DNA of 6,839 bases from Planctomycetota bacterium (GTDB lineage Bacteria; Planctomycetota; Phycisphaerae; UBA1845; CAIVHJ01): contig JACZTW010000211.1 of the NCBI GenBank assembly GCA_022573485.1, forward strand, positions 1 through 6,839. Reading direction: 5' to 3'. A program made the translations under genes and the position numbers. Below are positions 6,475 through 6,839 of this stretch, piece by piece (position 1 is the first letter of the stretch; each line of letters begins with the position of its first letter). The notes beneath the pieces are model-generated. The model did no database searches and was not told the DNA's origin. It saw only the letters and a program-made list of their open reading frames with translations.

Positions 6475-6839
6475 ATCGCGGGACGACCACGACAAGAAGC
6501 CGAGCGCGTGACCGGCCTCGAAGAACAAGCTCGGTCCGTTGAAGTCGGTATGTTCTCCGGAATTCCAAAGCAGTACCGCGATCGCCCGGATGGCGGTCCG
6601 CTCTGTCAGGCGTGGAATGACGCCGTTGACGCCGCCACGCTCGCCCGCCTGGCGATGCAAAAGCTGGGCGACATGCTCCGCCGGCAAGCACAGATCACCA
6701 AACCCGGTCCATGCGAACAGCTTATCACAGCCAAGGGAGAACCCTGCGAGCCGACGCCCGAAGGCTGGAACCTCGCAAGTGCGTGCGTGGCGATCGTTCG
6801 ACGCCGGGCACAAGTGGATATTGACCCGGACGGTCGGAC
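6475..6839 (+). CDS. Partial gene running off the right edge, unusual ATC start; possibly phage-type
   Basis: The frame is open from 6409 to the window end, with no stop in view and mostly G/C third positions. The best ribosome-binding site, AAGGAG (6462-6467), lies 7 nt before an in-frame ATC at 6475. From there the protein begins (I/M)AGRPRQEAERVTGLEEQA, a natural-looking N-terminus. No in-frame ATG occurs until 6550; GTG at 6508 and 6427 are poorer alternatives. About 121 residues are visible, including a segment at 28-47 (SGIPKQYRDRPDGGPLCQAW) and a helical stretch near 48-72. The opening AGRPRQ and overall makeup recall small terminase-like or other phage-type proteins of planctomycete islands, but I cannot assign a family. 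Either the gene uses a rare AUC start, begins elsewhere, or has lost its start by mutation. Confidence 0.55.
   Translation, partial: MAGRPRQEAERVTGLEEQARSVEVGMFSGIPKQYRDRPDGGPLCQAWNDAVDAATLARLAMQKLGDMLRRQAQITKPGPCEQLITAKGEPCEPTPEGWNLASACVAIVRRRAQVDIDPDGR

Noticed and set aside
6436..6813. A 125-codon minus-strand frame at the right edge
   Set aside because: It overlaps the plus-strand partial gene, which has a ribosome-binding site and a coherent N-terminus. The minus frame has neither a good start context nor a recognisable motif.

Overview
The window reads as a high-GC bacterial chromosome, most likely a member of the Planctomycetota (possibly Phycisphaerae-like). Two signs point there. 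The membrane protein gene ends in a zinc ribbon of the form CxxCGYxLxGLPxxRCPECG, a tail I know as very common in that phylum. The integrase also looks like the integrase family typical of planctomycete genomes. No ribosomal RNA or other decisive taxonomic marker is present, so this assignment is an inference.

Left part (1-1782, all minus strand): this is the edge of an integrative element. A complete tRNA-Pro(GGG) gene (1708-1782) is followed 120 bp past its 3' end by a tyrosine recombinase (355-1587), and then by a small excisionase-like helix-turn-helix gene (72-281). The element evidently continues past the left edge. The 120 bp between tRNA and integrase hold two perfect inverted repeats, candidates for recombinase or repressor sites.

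Middle (1783-6109): this is conserved chromosome. A four-helix membrane protein with a C-terminal zinc ribbon (1791-2813, minus) ends 8 bp before the tRNA, and its last codons contain a good sigma70-type promoter that probably drives the tRNA. It diverges from pheS (2928-4004, plus). pheS overlaps pheT (3998-6109) by 7 bp. Together they encode the alpha and beta chains of phenylalanyl-tRNA synthetase. The PheT is short (703 residues) because the N-terminal OB-fold tRNA-binding domain is absent, while the editing, B5 and C-terminal anticodon-binding domains are present.

Right part (6106-6839, plus): a 65-residue protein starts in a GTGA overlap with the pheT stop and resembles short proteins I associate with planctomycete integrase loci. 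After a 171-bp gap there is an open reading frame that runs off the right edge. Its best ribosome-binding site sits 7 nt before an ATC codon rather than ATG, GTG or TTG. This flank may be the start of a second accessory region. I see no convincing new defence or other multi-gene system. The most unusual features are the trimmed PheT, the tRNA-linked element boundary, and the partial gene with the odd start.
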